This document shows, in pieces, positions 37,505 to 45,149 of a DNA stretch of 64,000 nucleotides. The translations under genes were made by a program, and so were the position numbers. Source of the DNA: Pseudomonas mendocina. Lineage in GTDB: Bacteria > Pseudomonadota > Gammaproteobacteria > Pseudomonadales > Pseudomonadaceae. Position 1 is the first letter of the stretch. Each line of letters opens with the position of its first letter. The notes under the pieces are model-generated. The model was not told the origin of the DNA. It saw only the letters and a program-made list of their open reading frames with translations, and did not search any database. The stretch spans positions 1,426,001 through 1,490,000 of the forward strand of contig NZ_LR134290.1 of NCBI RefSeq assembly GCF_900636545.1, given 5' to 3'.

Positions 37505-37516
37505 CGAGCCTCCTGT

Positions 37517-38518
37517 TCAATTCAAGCGGGCCAGCACCAGGCAGTTGTCCAGCATACGGTTGGAGAAGCCCCACTCATTGTCATACCAGGCCATGACCTT
37601 GAGCAGCTTGCCGCTGACCTTGGTGTGGTTGGCGTCGAAGATCGATGACAACGGGTTGTGGTTGAAGTCACAGGACACCAGCGGCAGCACGTTGTAGCCC
37701 AGCACCGGGGATTGCTCGCTGGCGGCCTTGAGCAGGGCGTTGACTTCCTCGGCAGTGGTCTCGCGTTCGACCTGCACAGTCAGGTCAACCAGTGACACGT
37801 TGATCACCGGTACGCGTACCGCCATGCCGGTGAGTTTTCCGGCCAGCTCCGGCAGTACCAGGCCGACCGCCTCGGCTGCACCGGTCTTGGTCGGGATCAT
37901 CGACTGGGTCGCCGAGCGCGCACGGTACAGATCGTTGTGATAGACGTCGGACAGGTTCTGGTCGTTGGTGTAGGCGTGAATCGTGGTCATCAACCCCTGT
38001 TCGATACCCAGTTCGCGTTGCAGCACCTGCGCCACCGGGGCCAGGCAGTTGGTGGTGCAGGAGGCGTTGGAGATGATCTGCATGTCCGGCGTCAGCACCT
38101 GTTCGTTGACGCCATACACCACAGTGGCGTCAGCGCCCTTGGCGGGTGCGGAGATCAAGACCTTGCGTGCCCCCGCGGTGAGGTGGGCAGCGGCCTTGTC
38201 ACGGTCGGTGAACAGCCCGGTGCATTCGAGCACTACATCCACCTGATGGGTTTTCCAGGGCAGTTCGGCGGGATTGCGGATTGCGCTGACGGCGATGCGA
38301 TCGCCCTTGATCCACAGGTTTTCGCCGTCGACTTTCACTTCTTCGGGGAAATGGCCGTGGACGCTGTCATATTGCAGAAGGTGCGCATTGATCGTGCTGT
38401 CGCCCAGATCGTTGATGGCCACGACCTGCAGGTGCTGGCGATAATTCTGGGTATAGAGTGCGCGTAGCACATTGCGGCCGATACGGCCGAAGCCATTGAT
38501 GGCGATTCGTAGTGTCAT
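37517..38518 (-). CDS. gap: Type I glyceraldehyde-3-phosphate dehydrogenase
   Basis: 333 residues. NAD motif [17 protein letters not shown], catalytic Cys154 in [13 protein letters not shown], and the C-terminal [13 protein letters not shown]. It oxidises glyceraldehyde 3-phosphate; in Pseudomonas this copy (PA3195 type) serves the Entner-Doudoroff route. It is divergent from edd over a 130-bp region with two HexR boxes, and mgsA follows 12 bp downstream. Confidence 0.95.
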   Translation of the reverse strand: MTLRIAINGFGRIGRNVLRALYTQNYRQHLQVVAINDLGDSTINAHLLQYDSVHGHFPEEVKVDGENLWIKGDRIAVSAIRNPAELPWKTHQVDVVLECTGLFTDRDKAAAHLTAGARKVLISAPAKGADATVVYGVNEQVLTPDMQIISNASCTTNCLAPVAQVLQRELGIEQGLMTTIHAYTNDQNLSDVYHNDLYRARSATQSMIPTKTGAAEAVGLVLPELAGKLTGMAVRVPVINVSLVDLTVQVERETTAEEVNALLKAASEQSPVLGYNVLPLVSCDFNHNPLSSIFDANHTKVSGKLLKVMAWYDNEWGFSNRMLDNCLVLARLN

Positions 38519-38539
38519 GGTGAAGGTCTCGTAAATTTG

Positions 38540-38554
38540 TTGTTGTAATTACAA
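38540..38554. promoter_or_regulatory. HexR operator, gap-proximal
   Basis: TTGTTGTAATTACAA fits the published HexR target TTGT-N7/8-ACAA and contains a 12-bp perfect palindrome. It lies 22 bp upstream of the gap start. HexR is released by 2-keto-3-deoxy-6-phosphogluconate. Confidence 0.82.
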
Positions 38555-38601
38555 GATTATTCCCATTGCTATGGAAATCAAGCGCGGTGAGTGGCAATAT
38601 T

Positions 38602-38616
38602 TTGTTGTAAATACAA
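38602..38616. promoter_or_regulatory. HexR operator, edd-proximal
   Basis: TTGTTGTAAATACAA, again TTGT-N7-ACAA, with centre about 62 bp from the first box and 33 bp upstream of the edd ATG. Confidence 0.82.
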
Positions 38617-38648
38617 ACAGTAGCTATCAGTTAGTCTGGAGAGTCCCC

Positions 38649-40472
38649 ATGCATCCCCGCGTTGTCGAAGTTACCGAGCGTCTTGTCGAGCGCAGCCGCG
38701 CCACGCGCCAACGCTACCTTGAGATGATCCGTGCAGCCGCCAGCGAAGGCCCACAGCGGGGCAAGCTGCAATGCGCCAACTTCGCTCACGGTGTGGCCGG
38801 GTGCAGTGGTCATGACAAGCAGACCCTGCGTCTGATGGATGCCGCCAATGTGGCTATCGTTTCTGCGTACAACGACATGTTGTCGGCGCATCAGCCTTAC
38901 GAGGTCTTTCCCGAGCAGATCAAGCAGGCCCTGCGCGAACGTGGTTCAGTCGGGCAGTTCGCCGGAGGCGTGCCGGCCATGTGCGACGGCGTCACCCAGG
39001 GCGAGCCGGGCATGGAGCTGGGCATTGCCAGTCGTGAGGTGATCGCCATGTCCACAGCCGTGGCGCTGTCGCACAACATGTTCGATGCCGCGCTGTACCT
39101 GGGGGTGTGCGACAAGATCGTGCCAGGGTTGATGATGGGCGCGCTGCGCTTCGGTCATCTACCTTCGTTGTTCGTGCCGGCGGGGCCGATGACTTCGGGG
39201 TTGTCGAATAAGGAAAAAGCCGACGTGCGTCAGCGCTACGCCGAAGGCAAGGCGACCCGCGACGAGCTGCTGGCTGCGGAAATGGCCGCTTACCACGGGC
39301 CGGGCACCTGCACCTTCTATGGCACCGCCAATACCAACCAGTTGCTGATGGAAGTGATGGGCTTGCATCTGCCGGGGGCTTCCTTCATCAATCCCGGCAC
39401 GCCGCTGCGTGAAGCGCTGACTCGTGAGGCCGCTCAGCAGGTTACGCGGCTGACCAGGCAAAGCGGGAGTTTCATGCCTATCGGCGAGATCGTCGACGAG
39501 CGCTGCCTGGTCAACTCCATCGTTGCCCTGCATGCCACGGGTGGTTCCACCAACCACACCCTGCACATGCCGGCCATCGCTCGCGCTGCCGGCATTCTGC
39601 TGACCTGGCAGGACATGGCCGACCTGTCCGAGGTGGTGCCGACCCTGGCCCATGTCTATCCCAACGGCAAGGCCGACATCAATCACTTCCAGGCCGCTGG
39701 CGGCATGGCGTTCCTGATTCGCCAGTTGCTCGAAGCCGGGCTACTGCATGAAGAGGTCAATACCGTGGCTGGGCGTGGTCTGTCGCGTTACACCCAGGAG
39801 CCTTTCCTCGAGGATGGCAAGCTGGTCTGGCGCGATGGGCCGACCGAGAGCCTTGAGGAAGGCGTGTTGCGTCCAGTCGCGCGGCCGTTCTCGGCCGAAG
39901 GTGGCCTGCGCCTGATGCTGGGTAATCTCGGTCGTGGGGTGATGAAGGTGTCGGCCGTGGCGCCGGAGCATCAGGTGGTCGAAGCGCCGGCGCTGGTGTT
40001 CGAGGATCAACTGGAGTTGGTCGAGGCGTTCAAGGCCGGCAAGCTGGAGCGCGATTTCGTCGCCGTGGTGCGCTTCCAGGGGCCGCGCAGCAATGGCATG
40101 CCCGAGCTGCACAAGATGACGCCGTATCTGGGCGTGCTGCAGGATCGCGGTTTCAAGGTGGCGCTGGTGACCGATGGGCGTATGTCCGGTGCATCGGGCA
40201 AGATCCCGGCGGCCATTCACGTCTGCCCGGAAGCATTCGATGGCGGGCCGCTGGCGCGGGTGCGCGACGGCGACCTGATTCGTGTCGATGGTCAGCGCGG
40301 GCAGCTGGTGCTGCAGGTCGATGAAGCCGAGTTCAGCGCGCGCGAGCTGGCGCCAAAGCCGGCTCCGGCAATCGGCTGCGGGCGTGAGCTGTTCGCTTTC
40401 ATGCGCCACAATTTCAGCACGGCGGAGCAGGGCGCCAGCGCCTTTACCGAGAGCCTTGAGTCGTTGGCCTGA
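38649..40472 (+). CDS. edd: Phosphogluconate dehydratase Edd
   Basis: 607 residues from [16 protein letters not shown]; the longer frame from 38571 covers the operator region and is not used. Fe-S ligands in [21 protein letters not shown] and [12 protein letters not shown] mark the IlvD/Edd family. It dehydrates 6-phosphogluconate to KDPG, the committed Entner-Doudoroff step. In PAO1 edd is followed by glk and gltR; here it ends against repeats and rdgC. Confidence 0.95.
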   Translation: MHPRVVEVTERLVERSRATRQRYLEMIRAAASEGPQRGKLQCANFAHGVAGCSGHDKQTLRLMDAANVAIVSAYNDMLSAHQPYEVFPEQIKQALRERGSVGQFAGGVPAMCDGVTQGEPGMELGIASREVIAMSTAVALSHNMFDAALYLGVCDKIVPGLMMGALRFGHLPSLFVPAGPMTSGLSNKEKADVRQRYAEGKATRDELLAAEMAAYHGPGTCTFYGTANTNQLLMEVMGLHLPGASFINPGTPLREALTREAAQQVTRLTRQSGSFMPIGEIVDERCLVNSIVALHATGGSTNHTLHMPAIARAAGILLTWQDMADLSEVVPTLAHVYPNGKADINHFQAAGGMAFLIRQLLEAGLLHEEVNTVAGRGLSRYTQEPFLEDGKLVWRDGPTESLEEGVLRPVARPFSAEGGLRLMLGNLGRGVMKVSAVAPEHQVVEAPALVFEDQLELVEAFKAGKLERDFVAVVRFQGPRSNGMPELHKMTPYLGVLQDRGFKVALVTDGRMSGASGKIPAAIHVCPEAFDGGPLARVRDGDLIRVDGQRGQLVLQVDEAEFSARELAPKPAPAIGCGRELFAFMRHNFSTAEQGASAFTESLESLA

Positions 40473-40482
40473 ACCGACGCAA

Positions 40483-40542
40483 GTGGCCCGGATGAAGTTC
40501 GGGAGGCGCGGGTGCATGTGCCCCGGATTGCATCTGGGCTAC
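40483..40542. repeat. Degenerate GTAGCCCGGATG palindrome
   Basis: GTGGCCCGGATGAAGT (40483-40498) and GGATTGCATCTGGGCTAC (40525-40542). The arms have drifted and no longer pair fully. Confidence 0.6.
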
Positions 40543-40578
40543 TCGCCGGGGCCGACGAGGCCTGCAAAGCCGCTCTTC

Positions 40579-40652
40579 GTAGGAGCACCGCCTCGGGCGA
40601 AGCTTCATCCAAGCTTGCCCCGCCCTGATTCGCGGCGGGGCGCCGCTCCTAC
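40579..40652. repeat. GTAGGAGC inverted repeat
   Basis: GTAGGAGC (40579-40586) and GCTCCTAC (40645-40652) bracket a GC-rich centre that includes GCCCCGCC / GGCGGGGC pairing. It is a different family from the adjacent CCCGGATG repeat. Confidence 0.65.
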
Positions 40653-40674
40653 ATGATCAAACCTGCGTCTTGGT

Positions 40675-41595
40675 TCAGATACCCTGCGGAATCTCTTCGC
40701 CGCCCAGCGCGGTGAACAGCTCCGGCAGAAACTCCACCAAGGTCATCATCATCAGGATGAAGCTGGCGTCCTGCTGGGCCAGTGCATCGTCCCCACCGTC
40801 CTGCTCGGCCTGCTCCTGCAGCACATCTTCGAAGCGCAGGCGCTTGATGGTCAGCTTGTCGTCGAGCACGAAAGACAGTTTGTCCTGCCAGGCCAGCGAC
40901 AGCTGGGTGACCTGCTTGCCGGTGGACAGGTGCAGCTGGATTTCCTCGCTGGTCAGGTCCTGGCGCTTGCAGCGCACCACGCCGCCATCCTCATGGGTGT
41001 CGCGCAGTTCGCACTCGTCGAGAACGAAGAAGCCTTCGGCGGCGCTCTGGTTCTTCAGCCAGTCGGTGAGGGTGGCGGTCGGGGCGATCTTCACCGATAG
41101 CGGACGCACCGGCAGCGAGCCAATGGCCTCGCGCAGGGTGGACAGCAGGTCTTCAGCCTTCTTGGCGCTGGCGCTGTCGACCAGGATCAGGCCCTGCTTC
41201 GGCGCGATGGCAGCGAAGGTGCCCGATTTGCGGATGAAGGCGCGTGGCAGGAAGGCTTGCACAATCTCGTCTTTGATCTGGTCGCGCTCTTTCTTGTAGA
41301 CCTTGCGCATCTGCGTGTTTTCGATCTCGTCGACCTTTTCCTTCAGCGCGTCGCGCACCACCGAACCCGGCAGGATGCGTTCTTCCTTGCGCGCGCCGAT
41401 CAGCAGGAAGTCGCCGCTGACGTGCACCAGGGGCGCATCGGCGCCTTTGCCGAAGGGGGCGGTGAAGCCGTAGGTGGTCAGTTCCTGGCTGGCGCAGGGG
41501 CGGGCCGGTTTGCTGGCCAGTGCAGTCTCCAGCGCTTCGGCGTCGAAAGGGATGTCCTGGGTGAGGCGGTAGACCAGCAGGTTACGAAACCACAT
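40675..41595 (-). CDS. rdgC: Recombination-associated protein RdgC
   Basis: 306 residues starting [22 protein letters not shown], exactly the family length; the frame extends upstream to 41856 but lacks support. DNA-binding ring protein that competes with RecA for duplex DNA. Features: [21 protein letters not shown] helices and the C-terminal acidic end. Neighbours fklB and the tRNA-Val/Asp pair are conserved in Pseudomonas (PA3262/PA3263). Confidence 0.94.
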   Translation of the reverse strand: MWFRNLLVYRLTQDIPFDAEALETALASKPARPCASQELTTYGFTAPFGKGADAPLVHVSGDFLLIGARKEERILPGSVVRDALKEKVDEIENTQMRKVYKKERDQIKDEIVQAFLPRAFIRKSGTFAAIAPKQGLILVDSASAKKAEDLLSTLREAIGSLPVRPLSVKIAPTATLTDWLKNQSAAEGFFVLDECELRDTHEDGGVVRCKRQDLTSEEIQLHLSTGKQVTQLSLAWQDKLSFVLDDKLTIKRLRFEDVLQEQAEQDGGDDALAQQDASFILMMMTLVEFLPELFTALGGEEIPQGI

Positions 41596-41848
41596 GAGCG
41601 GGTGACTCTCCATTGATGATGTAAGTCGCGGGATGGCGCCATCGATAGGCTTCCAGGTTGTGGAAGCCGGCGTGCAGCGACGGGTGAAAGTGGCGGGCGA
41701 GCAATGGAAAGCTGATCGGTCCGCCGGCACAGAGCGCGCATTATTCTCCGCTGGCGTGCTCAGGCCAACCCTGACAACGAACCGTTGAGGAAATTCGTCG
41801 GTGTCGCCTAAGTTCTTGCTGCTGCGATAAATTTTTTTGTGAAGAGGG

Positions 41849-41877
41849 CTTGCCAAGGTCGGAATCGCTCTCTAGAA
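41849..41877 (+). promoter_or_regulatory. Promoter of the tRNA-Val/tRNA-Asp pair
   Basis: TTGCCA (41849-41854), 17-bp spacer, TAGAAT (41872-41877), 24 bp before tRNA-Val. The rest of the 306-bp gap after the rdgC start (41596-41901) shows no gene; rdgC must have its own promoter in it, which I could not place. Confidence 0.75.
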
Positions 41878-41901
41878 TGCGCCCCACTTCGAGAGTGAAT
41901 G

Positions 41902-41977
41902 GGGTGGTTAGCTCAGCCGGGAGAGCATCTGCCTTACAAGCAGAGGGTCGGCGGTTCGATCCCGTCACCACCCACCA
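41902..41977 (+). tRNA. tRNA-Val (anticodon UAC)
   Basis: A 76-nt cloverleaf: acceptor GGGTGGT/ACCACCC, anticodon stem TCTGC/GCAGA with loop CTTACAA, T-loop TTCGATC, encoded CCA. Confidence 0.98.
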
Positions 41978-41992
41978 ATCTCGCAGTTACGC

Positions 41993-42069
41993 GCAGCGGT
42001 AGTTCAGTCGGTTAGAATACCGGCCTGTCACGCCGGGGGTCGCGGGTTCGAGTCCCGTCCGCTGCGCCA
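41993..42069 (+). tRNA. tRNA-Asp (anticodon GUC)
   Basis: A 77-nt cloverleaf: acceptor GCAGCGG/CCGCTGC, anticodon loop CTGTCAC with GUC, T-loop TTCGAGT, 3' GCCA. It lies 15 bp after tRNA-Val and is co-transcribed. Confidence 0.98.
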
Positions 42070-42255
42070 TTCTTCTCCTCGCTCCATCCCTCCTGTGACA
42101 ACGCTTCGGCTCTCACCGAAATCTTCGAAAAATTCCTTTGCCTGCTTGAACTTATGCACGCTGCATGGCTCCTATGCCGTAGCCAGTGATCGCGGCGTAC
42201 TGCTAAGCTCGCGCTTTCACACGACGGCCTTCGGGCGCATCTACAAGGAACAAGC

Positions 42256-42972
42256 ATGAAACAGCATCGTTTGGCGGCGGCGGTTGCCCTGGTGGGCCTG
42301 GTGCTTGCCGGTTGCGATTCGCAAACCAGCGAAGTCGAACTCAAGAGCCCAGCGCAGAAGGCCTCCTACGGCATCGGCCTGAACATGGGGCGCAGCCTGT
42401 CCGAAGAGGGCATGGACGATCTGGATTCCAAGGCCGTCGCTCAGGGCATCGAAGACGCGCTGGCGAAGAAGGAGCCGCGCATCAAGGATGAAGACATGAT
42501 CGAAGCCTTCTCCTTCCTGCAGAACCGTGCCGAAGAACGTATGACGGCACTGAACAAGGAAGCTGCCGAAGCCGGCAAGAAATTCCTCGAAGAGAACGGC
42601 AAGCGTGAAGGTGTCGTCACCACCGCTTCCGGTCTGCAATATGAAGTGATCAAGAAGGCCGACGGCCCGCAGCCGAAGGAAAGCGACGTGGTGACCGTTC
42701 ATTACGAAGGCAAGCTGACCGATGGCAGCGTATTCGACAGCTCCGTCGCGCGTGGCAGCCCCATCGATCTGCCAGTTGGCGGCGTGATCCCAGGCTGGGT
42801 CGAAGGCCTGCAACTGATGCACGTGGGTGAGAAGTACAAGTTGTACATCCCCAGCGAGCTGGCTTACGGCGAGCAAAGCCCATCCCCGGCCATTCCGGCC
42901 AACTCGGTGCTGGTGTTCGACCTGGAGCTGATCGGTATCAAGGATCAGGCCGCCGAGCCGACCGAAGAGTAA
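42256..42972 (+). CDS. fklB: FKBP-type peptidyl-prolyl isomerase lipoprotein
   Basis: 238 residues. Lipobox LVLAGC with acylated Cys20; a helical dimerisation domain (about 30-120; KASYGIGLNMGRSL), then the FKBP domain (about 130-228) with VTVHYEGKLTDGSVFDSS and VIPGWVEGLQLM. An FkpA/FklB/Mip-type chaperone, here probably anchored to the outer membrane and facing the periplasm. Followed by a strong terminator. Confidence 0.9.
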   Translation: MKQHRLAAAVALVGLVLAGCDSQTSEVELKSPAQKASYGIGLNMGRSLSEEGMDDLDSKAVAQGIEDALAKKEPRIKDEDMIEAFSFLQNRAEERMTALNKEAAEAGKKFLEENGKREGVVTTASGLQYEVIKKADGPQPKESDVVTVHYEGKLTDGSVFDSSVARGSPIDLPVGGVIPGWVEGLQLMHVGEKYKLYIPSELAYGEQSPSPAIPANSVLVFDLELIGIKDQAAEPTEE

Positions 42973-42989
42973 CACCTGGTACTTTCGTA

Positions 42990-43020
42990 CAACGCCCCGT
43001 CTTGACGGGGCGTTGTCGTT
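42990..43020 (+). terminator. fklB terminator
   Basis: 11-bp perfect stem AACGCCCCGTC / GACGGGGCGTT (42991-43001 with 43004-43014), minimal loop TT, then GTCGTTTCT. Confidence 0.8.
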
Positions 43021-43241
43021 TCTGGGGGTTGCAGGGAGAGGTGTCACACGGCGAGTGTTACGCTTATGCACATCCTGGGAAGCATTCCTAACAACCCCGC
43101 GCTACAACTGCGTTGCGCTCATGTCAATCAGCAACCTGTTGATTTTCATGGATTTTATATGCTGTATAAAAAATATCCGATCTAAGCCGAAGCCCCATGG
43201 CACGGGGCTTTGATAAGCTTGTCGAAAGACTTTGCACAGAT

Positions 43242-43264
43242 TTATCCACAGCTTCGGTGGATAA
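43242..43264. other. Palindrome made of two opposed DnaA-box-like sequences
   Basis: TTATCCAC (43242-43249) and GTGGATAA (43257-43264) form an exact inverted repeat with a 7-nt spacer. The left arm extends to a consensus DnaA box TTATCCACA; the right is one base off. It lies 44 bp upstream of the DUF1232 gene. Confidence 0.5.
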
Positions 43265-43307
43265 GCGAGGCAGGCCCAGAGAATATCTGGCTTGCCGAGG
43301 AGGTCGC

Positions 43308-43751
43308 ATGAAAACTCCCTGGAGACTGACGCGTTACCTGCCGCTGGCTGCTCGCTTTCTTCGTGATGGCAGGCTGCCTGAACTGCTGCGCGCGCTAGGT
43401 GACAAGCGCACACCACAGGGTCAGCGCTTCGCTGCATTCAAGGAGGATCTGCAGTTGCTGCGTGCGCTTAGCCTGGCCTGGTTCAAGGGCGAGTACCGGC
43501 AGATCAGCAATCAGGCGCTGCTAATGGTGGTAGCCGCGCTGCTGTATTTTATCGCTCCACTCGATGCCATTCCCGATTGGCTGGTAGGTGTCGGCTTCGT
43601 CGATGACCTGGCCGTGCTGGCCTGGGTCATGCGCACCTGGCATGGCGAGCTCGAGGTCTTCAGGGCCTGGCGTGACAGGCAGAGCCCCGAACGCATGGCG
43701 CTTATCGAGCAGCTACCAGCAGCGGAGCGGGTGGATCCGCTGCATACCTGA
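43308..43751 (+). CDS. DUF1232 (YkvA-type) membrane protein
   Basis: 147 residues from the ATG at 43308, preceded by GAGGAGG. The DUF1232 core (about 70-105) is hydrophobic: LLMVVAALLYFIAPLDAIPDWLVGVGFVDDLAVLAWV, with the YxxxPxDxIPD motif typical of the family. One or two membrane helices. The cellular role of the family is unknown. The upstream leader contains the opposed DnaA-like boxes and a second imperfect hairpin around 43266-43298. Confidence 0.8.
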   Translation: MKTPWRLTRYLPLAARFLRDGRLPELLRALGDKRTPQGQRFAAFKEDLQLLRALSLAWFKGEYRQISNQALLMVVAALLYFIAPLDAIPDWLVGVGFVDDLAVLAWVMRTWHGELEVFRAWRDRQSPERMALIEQLPAAERVDPLHT

Positions 43752-43985
43752 TGGTTTGCTAGGTCATTGTGCAACCTCACACTCTCTGAGGCAGTCCACG
43801 CCTACCATGTCTCGCACTCTTAGGGAGCGTTCGACTGTTTGCCGATTCGCCCGAATAGGGTGAGCACGGCATCTTGCTACCTTGGCAGCATGGATCACGC
43901 TCCAGGCGGCAGACGCCTGTTAAGATGGCCGCATGCAAGGAAGGGGTCGAGGCTTTTTCGGCCCTGCTTTCCAACGGAGAGACTC

Positions 43986-44309
43986 ATGAGTGTGCAAATC
44001 ATTGCCCGTGACGGCGAACCGGAATATGCAGTGCTGCCCTGGGCTGATTATCAGGCCTTGTTGCAGGCTGCGAGTCGTCAGGAGGTTGCCGTGCCGGTCG
44101 CGCCGTCGCCAGCATCCGCAACCAATCGAGCGCCTCTCGCGCAGTTGCAAGCATTACGCGAAGCCAAGGGTTTGAGCCCGGAAGCACTGGCTCGTAGCGT
44201 AGGCATCAGCCCACATTATCTGGCCATGATCGAGAGCGGTGAACGTCAACCCGATGCGGCCATTATGCGTTCGCTGGCCTGGGAGCTGGGGTTGGAGGGC
44301 TGGTCTTGA
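43986..44309 (+). CDS. XRE-type helix-turn-helix protein
   Basis: 107 residues starting MSVQIIARDGEPEYAVLPWADYQALLQ, with AGAGA upstream. The N-terminal 35 residues resemble the short beta domain seen in some antitoxins; the C-terminal HTH (about 52-105) reads LQALREAKGLSPEALARSVGISPHYLAMIESGERQPD. First gene of a three-gene run with overlapping ends. No toxin-like partner is recognised, though the second gene cannot be excluded. Confidence 0.75.
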   Translation: MSVQIIARDGEPEYAVLPWADYQALLQAASRQEVAVPVAPSPASATNRAPLAQLQALREAKGLSPEALARSVGISPHYLAMIESGERQPDAAIMRSLAWELGLEGWS

Positions 44310-44671
44310 GTGTACGCATCAGTCGCCAACACTGGCAGGCACTGCTGACCGAGCTGGACGATGCTCGCCGTCAGCGCCATCTGCTGACCTACCGTGCGTT
44401 GATCGAGCGGCTCGACTTGCCGACACCGGCCATGCAAACCCTGACAGCCGCTTTGGAGCACCTCGCTGCCCTGGATGCACGGGCCGAGCGCCCGCTGCGC
44501 AGCGCACTGGTCATCAGCCAGGGGGCAAGTCGCCTGCCACGTACCGGGTTCTTCGACTGCGTGACGCGCCTGGGGCGTTTCAGCGGGGCCTCCGATGGCG
44601 TCGCCGCTGCGTCCTGGCATGCGGCAGAGGTGGTACGGGTGTTCGAGTTCGAGTATCCGGCCGATGTCTAG
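44306..44671 (+). CDS. Conserved hypothetical protein, TTG start
   Basis: 121 residues, MSVRISRQHWQALLTELDDARRQRHLL. The TTG start overlaps the previous stop (TTGA). Residues 10-60 are helical with LTYRALIERLDLPTPAMQTLTAALEHLAALDA, resembling a winged-helix arrangement; residues 65-121 hold ALVISQGASRLPRTGFFDCV. I do not recognise the family. Being coupled to an HTH gene, it may act with it. Confidence 0.65.
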   Translation: MSVRISRQHWQALLTELDDARRQRHLLTYRALIERLDLPTPAMQTLTAALEHLAALDARAERPLRSALVISQGASRLPRTGFFDCVTRLGRFSGASDGVAAASWHAAEVVRVFEFEYPADV

Positions 44672-45149
44672 GTGGCTCTGGCAGCTCCGTGCACGCATGG
44701 GCTACTGGCTGGCCCGGCGGTTGTTCCATTGGCCTGCGGCGCTGCGCCAACCGCGTCTGTGGCAATGGATGCAGGGGCAGTATGGGCGTATGGCCAACCT
44801 TGGTGATACCGCGGCGCAGAGTTTCTATGGTCATGTCCTGCTGTTTCGCGGCCAGGGTCTTGGCGCCCGCGAGGAGGGCCTGAGGTTGCTGCGTCTGGCT
44901 GCCCAGGGAGGAGACGGCAAGGCCGCCTACCAGCTGGGTGTGCAGGCGCTGAAAGGCGACGCCCGGCAAGCACCGGATGCCACTCAGGCCGTGCGTTGGT
45001 GGGAGATCGCGCTGGCAGCGGGGCATCCCCTGGCGGCAGGACGCCTGAGCCAGCTCTATCGCGACGGTGCTCCCGGTTTGCAAGCTGACCCGCAGGTTGC
45101 CGAGCGCTACGCCGCGATGGCGGGCGAGGCCAGCCGCTCAGGCCGCTGA
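44664..45149 (+). CDS. Sel1-like repeat protein
   Basis: 161 residues; the ATG at 44664 overlaps the stop of the previous gene by 8 bp. It has a basic N-terminus, then Sel1/TPR-like repeats: LGDTAAQSFYGHVLLFRGQG, GGDGKAAYQLGVQALKGDA, AGHPLAAGRLSQLYRDGAP. Sel1 repeats mediate protein-protein contacts. No signal peptide is evident. The 3' end overlaps the convergent EAL gene by 12 bp. Confidence 0.75.
   Translation: MSRWLWQLRARMGYWLARRLFHWPAALRQPRLWQWMQGQYGRMANLGDTAAQSFYGHVLLFRGQGLGAREEGLRLLRLAAQGGDGKAAYQLGVQALKGDARQAPDATQAVRWWEIALAAGHPLAAGRLSQLYRDGAPGLQADPQVAERYAAMAGEASRSGR

Noticed and set aside
43160..43185. Possible LexA box (CTGTATAAAAAATATC)
   Set aside because: The right half lacks the ACAG needed for CTGT-N8-ACAG; only the left half fits.
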